A DNA stretch of 64,000 nt, taken from positions 930,001 to 994,000 of the forward strand of contig NZ_AP022671.1 of assembly GCF_011405515.1 (NCBI RefSeq), written 5' to 3'. Positions within the stretch are counted from its first letter, which is position 1. Every line of letters begins with the position of its first letter. Shown here piece after piece: positions 53,930 to 63,469 of this stretch. The notes under the pieces are model-generated. The model had not been told where the DNA came from. It made no database searches and worked only from the letters and a program-made list of their open reading frames with translations. The stretch is from Nitrospira sp. KM1 (GTDB lineage Bacteria; Nitrospirota; Nitrospiria; Nitrospirales; Nitrospiraceae). Position numbers and translations under genes: made by a program.

Positions 53930-54976
53930 ATGAAGACGACAGCACACGCGTTCACGATCAAACGTACAATACTCGCCATGGCCATGATGATGACGGCCGC
54001 ATCAATTCCCTCGACGGCGAGTGCGGAAAGCTCGAGCACGGGTCATCGGTTGCTTTTGAAGAGCGCCGTTGAGAATGCGGCATTTACGGAAGTCACTCTT
54101 CCCATTTTTGAAGGGCGGAGAGGGAACGAAACAGTCTGGTTCGTTGTGACGGAATCATCCGACCGTCAGGATGCCGAACGCCGTGGTGTTCACTACAGCC
54201 CTAAAATGGCAAATGGGAAAGGGACTCTCGCGGTACAACAAGTCGCAATGAGGGACGGGATCGTACGCGTTCTCGGCAGCGTGGACTTCTCTCCGGAGCG
54301 CGTCGTCATCCCCAGCGCGACTGGATTCCCTCCAAATGAAGCGACCCCGGGTGCCATCGGAGAAGCGCTGTATACGCCGTTGATCGAACTGCCGAACGGC
54401 ATCGTGTTGAATGCACCACAGATCAAGAATGCGAGCGGGGAACATGACCGGCTGATCCGGATCGATCTGGAGAAGCGGACGGCCACGTTTCGCATGACGG
54501 ACGGCTTCTTCGAGGGCCGCCGGGTGCATTACACGTCGTTCAACGCATCCGATCCTGCCGTCGCGGCGCTCGAAGCAGCGAACTACACACCGAATCTGAA
54601 AGCATTGCCAAACAAGGGTTCGAATTCGCCAAGTTCCGCGCTGACGGGCCTGGCCCCGATCGTGAACGGCCCCACAGGCAAGCAGAACCCCCAGCGACAA
54701 GGCCTCAGCTCAACCCTGTTGGGAGAGGGGGATCCACTGAACATCGTGCAGGAGATCCCAGCCGGGAAGCGGGCCCTTGCCTACAGTCCGATGTGGGACG
54801 TCCATGCGTCGGTCTGGACACAGCGTCCCATGCCAGTAAACAATTCCTTGCTCCAGACGGACTTCAATGCGGTTGCAAGACTTGGAATGGCAGGCCGCAT
54901 ATCCGGCCCAGAGGGAAAACCATGGGGTTCGATCGGAGTAATCGTCAATTGCCCGATCATCAGCATTGAAGAATAA
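53930..54976 (+). CDS. Secreted hypothetical protein
   Basis: A 348-residue protein with signal peptide RTILAMAMMMTAASIPSTAS. The mature part alternates beta-strands: EVTLPIFEGRRGNETVWFVV, ESSDRQDAERRGVHYSPKMA, RVVIPSATGFPPNEATPGAI and ALYTPLIELPNGIVLNAPQI. Motif GVHYSPKM is typical of a family of secreted proteins of unknown function seen in environmental bacteria. AGGAGGAGG precedes the ATG. Frame openings upstream to 53663 are not part of the gene. Confidence 0.7.
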   Translation: MKTTAHAFTIKRTILAMAMMMTAASIPSTASAESSSTGHRLLLKSAVENAAFTEVTLPIFEGRRGNETVWFVVTESSDRQDAERRGVHYSPKMANGKGTLAVQQVAMRDGIVRVLGSVDFSPERVVIPSATGFPPNEATPGAIGEALYTPLIELPNGIVLNAPQIKNASGEHDRLIRIDLEKRTATFRMTDGFFEGRRVHYTSFNASDPAVAALEAANYTPNLKALPNKGSNSPSSALTGLAPIVNGPTGKQNPQRQGLSSTLLGEGDPLNIVQEIPAGKRALAYSPMWDVHASVWTQRPMPVNNSLLQTDFNAVARLGMAGRISGPEGKPWGSIGVIVNCPIISIEE

Positions 54977-55181
54977 CTCACCGATCTCAACCGGGATGCA
55001 GCCTACCTGTTGTATCCCGGCTGTCGGTAAAGAGCGGACGATCGTCGATGTGGTGTTGGCTGACACCTGCGGATGGAAGAATGGGGCTCGCCTCGCCGAC
55101 ACTTCCTCAATAGTCAATAGCCTTCGCCACTCCGCAGTGTGCCCATCGGATTCAGGCTGATCACTTTGAAGACGCGACACT

Positions 55182-55514
55182 TCACTTTTGGAGAAGGGCT
55201 TGCTTAAGGCGGTCCTTGGCGTCAGAGGAAAGCTGATGAGCAACATTGTCTGTTTGACTGTGCAACATTTCCGGCCGACGACGGACGGCCTGACGGAGAA
55301 ACAATAACTGTTGTTTGTAGCGTTCGCACCACTTGCAGATAAGAAAGTGCAGCCTCATTCTGAGGCGAATACCAAGAGGAAGCGGACGGTCCATCGCGTG
55401 CGATAATAACTCGGTCATGTCCTTACAAGTCGGCGTGATACGAATCAGCCATCCGGCAATGGGGCTGATCCACAGTCGAAGGCGTTTCATATCCTGTCTG
55501 GGTCCGATCTGCAT
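55182..55514 (-). CDS. zf-HC2-type anti-sigma candidate
   Basis: A 110-residue protein with the zf-HC2 cysteine pattern: PTCKDMTELLSHAMDRPLPL, then HFLICKWCERY (His-x3-Cys-x2-Cys) and a helical C-terminus QAVRRRPEMLHSQT. It lies 106 bases downstream of the ECF sigma gene on the same strand, the usual arrangement for a cognate anti-sigma factor. It has no membrane segment, so it would be a soluble anti-sigma. Start at 55514 or 55490. Confidence 0.75.
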   Translation of the reverse strand: MQIGPRQDMKRLRLWISPIAGWLIRITPTCKDMTELLSHAMDRPLPLGIRLRMRLHFLICKWCERYKQQLLFLRQAVRRRPEMLHSQTDNVAHQLSSDAKDRLKQALLQK

Positions 55515-55620
55515 GGCTTATGAAATGTCCTTGAGCAGAGTGCCTGGCGGCACGTGCGACCGCTTCATGAAACACTGTTTTCGATCTATGCTTTCTGGCT
55601 GCCGCTGATCGATCATGGCT

Positions 55621-56214
55621 TCAATGGACCTCCCGGCGACCGAAAAAGTTGATTTCCAGACATTGCCGCAACTGTTTTCTAGCCCGGTGCAGCAATACCC
55701 AGAGATTCGATGCACTGACGTTCAACATCCGACAGACCACATCGCTTTCGATTTCGTCCACCTCCCGCAAGGTGAAGACCTGCGCCATTTTGGGGGGAAG
55801 CCCGGCCACGCAATGTTCCAGAGAACTCCAAAATTGCTTTCGTTCCAGAATATTTCCCGGGTGATCGGGCCAATCCATCGGCGCGGTTTGATCGAGCCTC
55901 CAATGTCCGTGTTGGTCAAAAGACCCGCCGTCCTCACCGCTTCGGACGAACTCGTTCAAATCTTCTGCCGGTTGCTCGCGGACATCTTTCCGGAACCGGT
56001 CCACGATTTTATGTTTCAGAATGCCGATCATCCAATTCCGTTCCGAGGACTGGCCCGCAAAACGGTCTCGTGATTGGAGGGCAGCCAAAAATGTCTCCTG
56101 CACTAGATCTTCCGCAACGGCACGGTCCCGCACCCGCAAGAGGGCACAGCGGAACAGGTAATCTCCATATTGTTCTACCCACAGTTGCGGATCGGATTGC
56201 AGGCCTTCATCCAT
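55621..56214 (-). CDS. ECF-type RNA polymerase sigma factor
   Basis: A 197-residue sigma factor: region 2 with YGDYLFRCALLRVRDRAVAE and DLVQETFLAALQSRD, region 4 with LPPKMAQVFTLREVDEIESD and VCRMLNVSASNLWVLLHRAR. The ATG at 56214 is preceded by GGGGAG; the frame opens at 56277. It would direct RNA polymerase to a small stress regulon, held inactive by the zf-HC2 protein. Confidence 0.9.
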   Translation of the reverse strand: MDEGLQSDPQLWVEQYGDYLFRCALLRVRDRAVAEDLVQETFLAALQSRDRFAGQSSERNWMIGILKHKIVDRFRKDVREQPAEDLNEFVRSGEDGGSFDQHGHWRLDQTAPMDWPDHPGNILERKQFWSSLEHCVAGLPPKMAQVFTLREVDEIESDVVCRMLNVSASNLWVLLHRARKQLRQCLEINFFGRREVH

Positions 56215-56580
56215 CGAGAGCTCCCCGCCGGCTTCGTATTTTCCCGCGGCGGAGGCGCATGGTAGCGAACGGAGCACGGCACGTCAAACTCTCATCATCT
56301 AGGCTGGCGCGCGGCGGCATCCGCATGAACAGTCTCTCCCGGTACAAGTCGTGTGTAGACCTGACATCCTTACAAATTCGCCAATCTTTGAGGAAGCTGC
56401 GTTCCTGGCGGGCCGATTCACGAACGCTCGGTCTGTCTGCGGTTGGTCGGGCTCAACCCCTTCGGTTAGACCCGCAGCGGCAAACTTATGTGGAGCAGTC
56501 CGTCGGACATCGGACACCGGACTCGCGTTGGATAGGCATGAGAAATGAACGTACAATGGCCGGAGGAAATCACGGACCAC

Positions 56581-57093
56581 ATGGACATCATCTCTCACGG
56601 CCTCTGGGGCGCAGTCCTCTTCGGACGAAAAACCCGATGGAGCTTTTGGCTTGCCTTCGTCATCGGGCTGGCACCGGATCTCCTATCGTTTGGCATTCTA
56701 TGGACGGCTGCCGCACTTGGTATGTCCGATAGGCCCGACTTCAGTCATGGCACACCCCCGGAGTCCTCGATTCCTCGCTATGTCCACCATCTTTATGATG
56801 TCACCCACAGTCTCATTGTGTTCCTCCTGACATTTTTCACGACGTGGATGCTCCTAAAGCAACCACTGTGGGAACTTGCCGCCTGGGGCCTTCATATCCT
56901 GGTCGACATCCCCACACATTCATCTGAATTTTTTCCCACACCGTTCTTATGGCCCGTTTCCGATTGGAAGTTCAACGGTTGGCAGTGGATGACTCCCGGC
57001 ATTCTGATTCCCAATTACCTGCTTTTGCTGTTCATATATATCTGCTGCCTTTTTCTGAGCGGCAGGAATGGGAACCAGGTTGGACGCCGGTGA
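56581..57093 (+). CDS. Membrane-bound hydrolase-like protein (YdjM-like)
   Basis: A 170-residue protein with several hydrophobic helices (WLAFVIGLAPDLLSFGI, HSLIVFLLTFFTTWMLL, AAWGLHILVDIPTH and ILIPNYLLLLFIYICCLFL) and the conserved His/Asp at DIISHGLWG, IGLAPDLLS and WGLHILVDIPTHS. The pattern fits membrane-bound metal-dependent hydrolases of the YdjM/DUF457 type. The ATG at 56581 begins the first motif; an upstream start at 56545 is possible. Confidence 0.7.
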   Translation: MDIISHGLWGAVLFGRKTRWSFWLAFVIGLAPDLLSFGILWTAAALGMSDRPDFSHGTPPESSIPRYVHHLYDVTHSLIVFLLTFFTTWMLLKQPLWELAAWGLHILVDIPTHSSEFFPTPFLWPVSDWKFNGWQWMTPGILIPNYLLLLFIYICCLFLSGRNGNQVGRR

Positions 57094-57218
57094 AGCCGTC
57101 AGGATCGATCGATGGAACGAGGCTCAAACAGCTAGCCCGCTAAAGTCAGCCGAGATTGCGCGCCGACTGTGCTATTTGGAGGCTATGACCAGGAATAGCG
57201 AACCGGCGCCCCATTCGC

Positions 57219-57365
57219 TCATCCCCTAGTATTGTCTTTCATATCTCTTCCGCAAGGATCCGCCGGTGCTTCGACCTTGTCGCCGCAATTTGTCAAGCAG
57301 AGCGGCTTGTCGAAAGAACATCCGCTCGCAGCAAGAACACACAAGAGCAGCAATATCTTGATCAT
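57219..57365 (-). CDS. Small lipoprotein
   Basis: A 48-residue frame starting with a perfect AGGAGG at 7 bases before the ATG at 57365. The product has signal MIKILLLLCVLAASGCS with lipobox ASGC and a short Cys-containing tail (KPLCLTNCGDKVEAPADPC). Too short for most gene finders. Likely an outer-membrane small lipoprotein of unknown role; the ribosome site, lipobox and codon use support it strongly. Confidence 0.7.
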   Translation of the reverse strand: MIKILLLLCVLAASGCSFDKPLCLTNCGDKVEAPADPCGRDMKDNTRG

Positions 57366-57579
57366 CGTTTCGCCTCCTGTTTTGGTTACGCGATGAGGGA
57401 ACCAGCTCTATACTTCGGTTGGAACCGAGTCTAGACAACAGAGGACGAAGTTTCAAATGGAAGGCAGCTTGTAAAGCAGAAAGAAGACGAGATAAAGAGT
57501 GGAGCTATTTGTTACGAGCCTTAGGACATTCCATAAGCCAGGACTCAAGAAGCCTATGGCTGGCGTTCGAGTACATCGC

Positions 57580-58722
57580 TTACGAGGTGCGATCAAGGGT
57601 ACGGTCATGGACGACATGTGCGGGACGATTGGCCGGCCGGTACTCTTCCCAAATAATTTTTCCACATGCGGTTACCGGGATGGCTAACAGCAAGCCCAAC
57701 ATGCCTCCCGCACCGCCCCCAATCATTACGGCGAGCAAAACGGCAACCGCGCTCAACTCCATCGTCTTGCTTTGAATCCATGGCGTGAGAACCCACCCTT
57801 CGAGAAAGCCTACCAGCAGAAACACCGCACTCGGCCAGATCAACACGTCAGACCAGGCAGGCGCGCCGCCTGATGACACCATGTCGACATACTTGAGCAA
57901 TAGGGCGACGGGCCAGCCTGCGATGGCCAGGTACGGCACGATCGTCAACAATCCCGTCATGATCCCCAACAGCAAGGCATACGGAACACCCGCCCAGCTC
58001 CACCCGATCGCAAATGCCACCGTCGTGATGAGCGCGATGAGGGCCCGTCCCCGGACAAACCCGCTCACAGCTTCATCCATACGGTGGATCGTCCGCCGAA
58101 GACGTGGCTCTCGACGCCTCGCCAGAACCGTGTCCAGATCTTGCCGATAGCTGTCGAAATGCCATGCGAACAGGAAGAAGAAGATGGGCAGCAGCATGGC
58201 AGCGACGAGAATTTCGACCGTGCTGACCACGATCGCACCAAGAATGCCCACGGCCTGACTCGTCCCGGTAAACAGCGGAGAAAGCGTCTTGACCGGGCTT
58301 TCCTTAATTCCCTCAGCCACTGCGGCCAGATGCTCGCTCAATTTCCCAAACCTCGCGCTGTATCGTTGTTCAAGCGTTGCAATGTACTGAGGCACCTTCG
58401 AGGCCAGGGCTTGGATTTGCTCCGTGAGTAACGGGCCGACCCAGGTGAAAAAGAGCACCACTCCCAAGATCAGGATCAGCGTGAGGACCAATGCCAAACT
58501 CCAACGGGGAAGGCCGGTCCTCGCCGTCACCGCCTGCAGCATGGGATCACACACATAGGCGACGATGAACGCGATCACCACCGGAGCCAGGAGCTGACGA
58601 AAATCGAACAATAGCCAAAGCAAAGCCGCAAGGGCGCACAGTCCGGCGAAATCACGAATCGGTTGTATGTGCCACAACCGACGGTCCGCGACGTGTCGGG
58701 GCAACGGCCGTGATGGATTCAT
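57580..58722 (-). CDS. AI-2E (PerM/TqsA-like) family membrane transporter
   Basis: A 380-residue polytopic protein: LLAPVVIAFIVAYVCDPMLQ, SLALVLTLILILGVVLFFTW, then the family-typical central block FVRGRALIALITTVAFAIGW, IMTGLLTIVPYLAIAGWPV, and VGFLEGWVLTPWIQSKTM before the last helices. PerM-like proteins are inner-membrane transporters or permeases of unclear substrate. Start ATG at 58722; convergent with the small lipoprotein gene. Confidence 0.9.
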   Translation of the reverse strand: MNPSRPLPRHVADRRLWHIQPIRDFAGLCALAALLWLLFDFRQLLAPVVIAFIVAYVCDPMLQAVTARTGLPRWSLALVLTLILILGVVLFFTWVGPLLTEQIQALASKVPQYIATLEQRYSARFGKLSEHLAAVAEGIKESPVKTLSPLFTGTSQAVGILGAIVVSTVEILVAAMLLPIFFFLFAWHFDSYRQDLDTVLARRREPRLRRTIHRMDEAVSGFVRGRALIALITTVAFAIGWSWAGVPYALLLGIMTGLLTIVPYLAIAGWPVALLLKYVDMVSSGGAPAWSDVLIWPSAVFLLVGFLEGWVLTPWIQSKTMELSAVAVLLAVMIGGGAGGMLGLLLAIPVTACGKIIWEEYRPANRPAHVVHDRTLDRTS

Positions 58723-59024
58723 ACCCCGCTTTCTCCGGCGAGATCAGATGTCACAACTGTGCGAAGAGCATCAGACATGCCCCGATCCGCTGATCGGCGG
58801 CGATGCAGTCGACGCTCTGCGCCCTGGTAGTGAACATCCGTTCCTGTTGCGGTCACGTAAGGTATATTCGGCCACGAATATGATAATTTGCGACGAATCA
58901 TACACCTTCAAGAAAATGACAGCGGTCCGGTCGTCCGCTTCACCTTCGTATCGCCTTCCCCCGTTCACCGCTTAAACAATCCAGGCGGCCCATCCACGGT
59001 TGGTACCTACGCGACTTGGATGTG
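58723..59024. other. Gene-free stretch
   Basis: About 300 bases between the PerM-like and DUF72 genes. No frame is supported and no clear signal was recognised. Confidence 0.3.
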
Positions 59025-59780
59025 TCATGATTTGGGCCGAGACTTCATCAATGCGGTCAGCATCCGCGCGTTCTGCACTGCATGGCCCTCCGCATCGTTG
59101 TTGAAATATGCATAGACGTCATAGCCGTTCTGAAGATGCCGCTTCATCTTTTTCGCCTCTTCGGCCAATTCAGTCTTCGAATAGCTCGAGGCAAACAGAT
59201 GGTGCCGGCCGTGGAACCGCATGTAGACAAAATCGGCGGTAATGACATCCTTGCGCGGATAGCGCCCTGAATCTCCGATACAGAGGGCCGACCCGTGTCG
59301 GCTCAGCAGCCGGTAGATCCCGTTCGCAAACCAGGATTCGTGACGGAACTCAAACACGAGTCTCAGATGCGCAGCCTTCCCTTCCGTCGTTCTCACCATG
59401 GCGAGGAAGCGGCCCAGGCGATCGTCGTCACGTCGGAATGAAGCGGGAAACTGAAAAAGCAGCGGGCCAAGATGCGTCCCGAGCGACTTCGCGCTCTCGA
59501 GAAAGAGATGCCACGGTGCTTCAGCGTCCGTCAATCGTTTGATATGGGTGATGAACCGGCTGACCTTCACAGAAAAAGCAAACTCGTCAGAAACCTGTTC
59601 TGCCCATTTCCCATAGGTCGACGGTTTCGGGAGATGATAGAAGGAATAGTTGACCTCCGTCGTTGGAAACTGTGTGGCGAAGAACTCCAGGTACCGGGAG
59701 TTCGGAAGAGTTTTGGGATAGAACTTGCCCTTCCAACTTGCATACGTCCACCCTGATGTCCCAATGAGCAGTTGTGCCAT
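59025..59780 (-). CDS. DUF72 family protein
   Basis: A 251-residue protein starting MAQLLIGTSGWTYASWKGKF and carrying the TIM-barrel DUF72 pattern: TTEVNYSFYHLPKPSTYGKW, LGPLLFQFPASFRRDDDRLG, LVFEFRHESWFANGIYRLLS, ADFVYMRFHGRHHLFASSYS and VYAYFNNDAEGHAVQNARML. The family is widespread, suspected to act on DNA or a metabolite, but unproven. The ATG at 59780 was chosen for the family-typical N-terminus. Confidence 0.92.
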   Translation of the reverse strand: MAQLLIGTSGWTYASWKGKFYPKTLPNSRYLEFFATQFPTTEVNYSFYHLPKPSTYGKWAEQVSDEFAFSVKVSRFITHIKRLTDAEAPWHLFLESAKSLGTHLGPLLFQFPASFRRDDDRLGRFLAMVRTTEGKAAHLRLVFEFRHESWFANGIYRLLSRHGSALCIGDSGRYPRKDVITADFVYMRFHGRHHLFASSYSKTELAEEAKKMKRHLQNGYDVYAYFNNDAEGHAVQNARMLTALMKSRPKS

Positions 59781-59948
59781 CTCTGGCTCCGTGGATCTGC
59801 ATGAGTATGATAAATGGCTCCAGAGTCTTGCACCAGTCGACCTCGTTCCTCGAGATATAGAACAAGGATGGCCTCTACAGTAGACTGATCGTGGGGGCTC
59901 CAGATAACTTCGGTCTCCTCGCACACCGAACCATCGTAAGGGGATGTC

Positions 59949-60437
59949 ATGCGCAAACGAACCGTTCCGCTCGACGCAAACGAGGCTCTCTTAGTAGAGG
60001 CTCTATCATCCGACGCGAGGTGGCTGAATGTGGACACCCTCGCAACCGTCGAAATCACGTCGGAGGATTCGGCTCATCCCATCGAATCCGCCCTGCTGCC
60101 GGGGCGCGCGCCTGGGTGGCGCGCCGCCGGTCCAGGAGAACAGACCATACGGCTTCTCTTTGACCTGCCTCAACGACTGTGCCATATCCACATGCAGTTT
60201 TCGGAAACCGGCCGGGAACGCACGCAGGAATACGTCCTCCGCTGGTCGCCGGACCATGGGCGCTCGTACCGTGAAATCGTGCGGCAGCAGTGGAATTTTC
60301 ATCCGCATGGCTCAACCATCGAAACGGAAGACCATCGCGTCGAGCTTCAGGATGTCACGATACTCGAACTGAATATCGTTCCGGACATCGCCGGAGGGAA
60401 TGCCGTCGCGTCCCTGGCACAGCTTCGGCTTGGCTAA
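59949..60437 (+). CDS. Discoidin/galactose-binding-like beta-sandwich protein
   Basis: A 162-residue protein: LSSDARWLNVDTLATVEITS, LPGRAPGWRAAGPGEQTIRL, LLFDLPQRLCHIHMQFSETG, EYVLRWSPDHGRSYREIVRQ and VTILELNIVPDIAG. The strand order and the VRQQWNF-ending block resemble F5/8 type C and other carbohydrate-binding beta-sandwiches. No signal peptide. It diverges from DUF72. Confidence 0.7.
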   Translation: MRKRTVPLDANEALLVEALSSDARWLNVDTLATVEITSEDSAHPIESALLPGRAPGWRAAGPGEQTIRLLFDLPQRLCHIHMQFSETGRERTQEYVLRWSPDHGRSYREIVRQQWNFHPHGSTIETEDHRVELQDVTILELNIVPDIAGGNAVASLAQLRLG

Positions 60438-60527
60438 TCCTCGCCCAAGGGAAACCAACGGCATGTACCCTCGCTGCCTGCAGATGCGTTGTGCAGCGAG
60501 AAATCAGATCCGCGGCATAACACAGTC

Positions 60528-61142
60528 TCATTCCGATCGTCCCTCCTGCGCCGCAAGCGGAATCGTAATGACAATTCCACCCATTACGTCGCGTAGTTTG
60601 AAATCCTTTTTGGGACTGCTGGGATGTGCATTGTGACACCCGACGCAGGTCTGGGAGACGGCCTTGTCCGGATAGATTGCCTGGAAATACCGTCCGCCAT
60701 CTTCGGTGATCACGCCGGTATGGGGCCGATCACTATTGACGAGGATTTCAGTAAGCCCGGTTCGCTCGAAGTCGGTGCTGGGCCGATTGCGTTTGTTGAT
60801 CGCCCAGTTGCTGAGCAAACGGACGCGAATCCCATTTCGCTCCCCGCGCATAAGGAGCGCAGATTCCATCAGAAACTGCGCCGGCAATGGCAGCGTTCCC
60901 TGCGCTCTCCAATTCTCCGACGCGACGACCGTTCCCCTCATCTGCATCCGTTCAACAACGTCGGTCGTATAAAACGTGCGGTCAGCTTGAATCGCACTAT
61001 GCACATAATCGGCGGCGATCTCGGCTGGAATACACTCATGCGACTCTCCTCCCCTGCCCATGGCAGGCGCGATCCATTGACCGAACAACCACGCTGAAAG
61101 CGCTCCGACCATGACTCCCGCCCCGAAGCCTTTACGGCCCAT
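60528..61142 (-). CDS. Tll0287-like (DUF3365) heme-domain protein
   Basis: A 204-residue protein with an N-terminal signal or membrane anchor (FGAGVMVGALSAWLFGQWI) and the c-type heme motif CVGCHN near the C-terminus (SQTCVGCHNAHPSSPKKDFK), preceded by QAIYPDKAVS, a typical Tll0287-like arrangement. The body contains YVHSAIQADRTFYTTDVVER and GVITEDGGRYFQAI. Such domains bind heme and often sense redox or gas in chemoreceptors and kinases; here the domain stands alone and is membrane-anchored or periplasmic. Confidence 0.88.
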   Translation of the reverse strand: MGRKGFGAGVMVGALSAWLFGQWIAPAMGRGGESHECIPAEIAADYVHSAIQADRTFYTTDVVERMQMRGTVVASENWRAQGTLPLPAQFLMESALLMRGERNGIRVRLLSNWAINKRNRPSTDFERTGLTEILVNSDRPHTGVITEDGGRYFQAIYPDKAVSQTCVGCHNAHPSSPKKDFKLRDVMGGIVITIPLAAQEGRSE

Positions 61143-61468
61143 AGCATTCCTCCTTTCACCGTTGGGTCAGTGCCGACGGTCGACATGATATTTATTAATT
61201 GCCCGAGCAACTTGTGCCCGTTGTAGGCCTTGTCTCAAGCATACGCCCGGCTATCGAACAAATCGAGGCGCACATATACGCGTGGATCCAATAATCCGAC
61301 GTGGCCGGTGGTCTAACCCCGTGGCATATGGTAAAAGCGTAGGTATTGTCTCGGCATCGAGATGCTTCGCACCGATGACGCTCTCGCGTCGATGGATATC
61401 TTCACCCGCCTGCTTATCGACATCACCACGTCAGCGCGTGCTGTCGATAGGCACGCGCTCGCTCACCT
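61143..61468. other. Gene-free stretch upstream of kup
   Basis: About 325 bases between divergent genes. An open plus frame from 61282 passes into kup but in another phase and has no family similarity. No clear promoter identified by eye. Confidence 0.3.
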
Positions 61469-63351
61469 ATGGTAGTCCCGACGTCATCCCAGTGTCGCGC
61501 AGCCCTTGCCTTAAGCGCGCTTGGCATCGTGTATGGCGACATAGGAACCAGCCCGCTCTATGCATTGCGCGCGTGTTTTCATTCGAGCTTCAACCTCGCC
61601 GTCACGAAGCCCAACATTCTGGGCATCCTGTCGTTGATCGTCTGGGCGCTGGTGCTGGTGGTCACCGTCAAGTACTTGTGGTTCGTCCTCCGTGCCGATA
61701 ACGAAGGCGAGGGCGGCATTTTGGCACTCTTTGCCCTCTCGCAACGGCATCGTCCGCATGCCACGTATCCGCTCCGGTTGAATCCCCTCATCTTGCTGGC
61801 TCTTGCCGGAACGGCGCTCGTGTACGGCGACGGCATCATCACGCCGGCATTGTCGGTCTTGAGCGCCGTCGAAGGTCTGGAAGTCGGAACATCGGCCTAT
61901 CAAACCTACACGGTTCCCATCACCGTCGTGGTCCTGATCCTCTTGTTCGCGGCGCAACACCGGGGGACCGGCGTCATCGGCCGGTTGTTTGGTCCTATCA
62001 TGGCCTCTGGTTCATGGCGCTCGCCGCCTTGGGAATTCGCGGCTTGATTGAAGCGCCGGAGGTGATGGCCGCGCTCAGTCCGCATTTTGCCGTTTCGTTC
62101 CTTTGGCATCATGGGGCGGTTGGTTTTGCCGTCCTCAGCGGGGTGTTCTTGACATTAACTGGAGCGGAAGCCTTGTATGCCGATATGGGGCACGTGGGGC
62201 GGGGGCCGATCCGCATCGGATGGTTCGGCGCTGTCTTTCCTGCTTTGCTCCTTCAATATTTCGGACAGGGCGCACTGCTCCTGCGTAATCCCGAAGCGAT
62301 CGCAAACCCATTCTTCTTCCTCACGCCGGCCTGGCTCCTATTGCCGACAGTCGCTCTTGCGACTGCCGCCACGATCATCGCCTCCCAGGCCATGCTCACG
62401 GGCGCATTTTCACTCTCCCAGCAGGCAATCCAGCTCGGCCTTCTCCCGCGCATGGATATCCGGTACACGTCGCCTGAACAGATCGGACAAGTGTATATTC
62501 CCGTGGTCAACTGGCTCATGCTGGTCGGCACCCTGGCCTTGGTGGTGACCTTCGGTGCGTCTTCCAATCTCGCTTCGGCTTATGGCATTGCCGTTTCCGG
62601 CACGATGGTCATCACCACAATCATGATCACCATTGTCGCCCGGCGGCGATGGGACTGGCCGGTGGCAGGCATCAGTGCCCTGCTCGGATCGTTTCTCGTC
62701 ATCGACGGAGGGTTTTTCATTGCGAATGTATTGAAAATTCCCCAAGGCGGCTGGTTGCCGGTTCTCCTCGCCTGCCTGCTGATCCTCGTAATGACAACGT
62801 GGAGTGGAGGCCGGCATCTCGTCGCACGGCACCTGTGGAACAAGATGCCTTCGTTGACCTCGTTCATCGAGCAGATCCGAGCCGATGGCGTGGCGCGGGT
62901 CAATGGCTGGGCCGTATATATGGTTTCCGCGCCGGAATATGCGCCCCCCGCTCTCCTGCAAAACGTGAGACACAATAAGGTCGTCCATGAGGACCTGGTC
63001 TTCCTCACCGTCATGACTGTCAGAGTGCCTTCGCTCCCGGTCGCCGAACAGATCCATGTCGAGATATTAGGCACTCACGTCTTTCGCATAACGGTCCGCC
63101 ACGGCTTCATGCAGCCGCCGGACATTCCCAAAGTGCTGCCAAATTGCGCGGCGGTCGGCGTCTCCATTCCGCTCGCTGAGGCCACGTTTTTCTTGAGCCG
63201 CATCAATGCCCTGGCCACTCCCAGACCCGGGATGGCCATTTGGCGCGAGCGGCTCTTCATGTTCTTGGAGAAGATCTCCCAACGCGCCAGTTCATATTTT
63301 CATCTCCCCGCCGACCAGGTCGTGGAAATCGGGATCGTTGTGGAAATCTAA
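61469..63351 (+). pseudogene. kup: Kup-family potassium uptake protein, frameshifted
   Basis: A potassium transporter of the Kup/HAK/KUP family: ALGIVYGDIGTSPLYALRAC, VVTVKYLWFVLRADNEGEGG, ALAGTALVYGDGIITPALSV, then a frame change near 62003-62006 after LFGPIMA, continuing WFMALAALGIRGLIEAPEVM and ending VVEIGIVVEI. The family consensus IM-x-LWF shows that one C is missing in ATGGCCTCTGG (homopolymer CCC read as CC), so a single base would restore a full ~627-residue protein of normal length. It may be a sequencing error or a recent mutation. Confidence 0.85.
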
Positions 63352-63469
63352 CGGCTTCAAGCCGATCGGACAGCCCGGTGGCGAACACGCATGGACTCCG
63401 CGATCCCCAGAACGTACAATGGGCCGCGCACCGGCAATCCCTAAAAAGCATTCCCCTGGAGTCTGAGAG

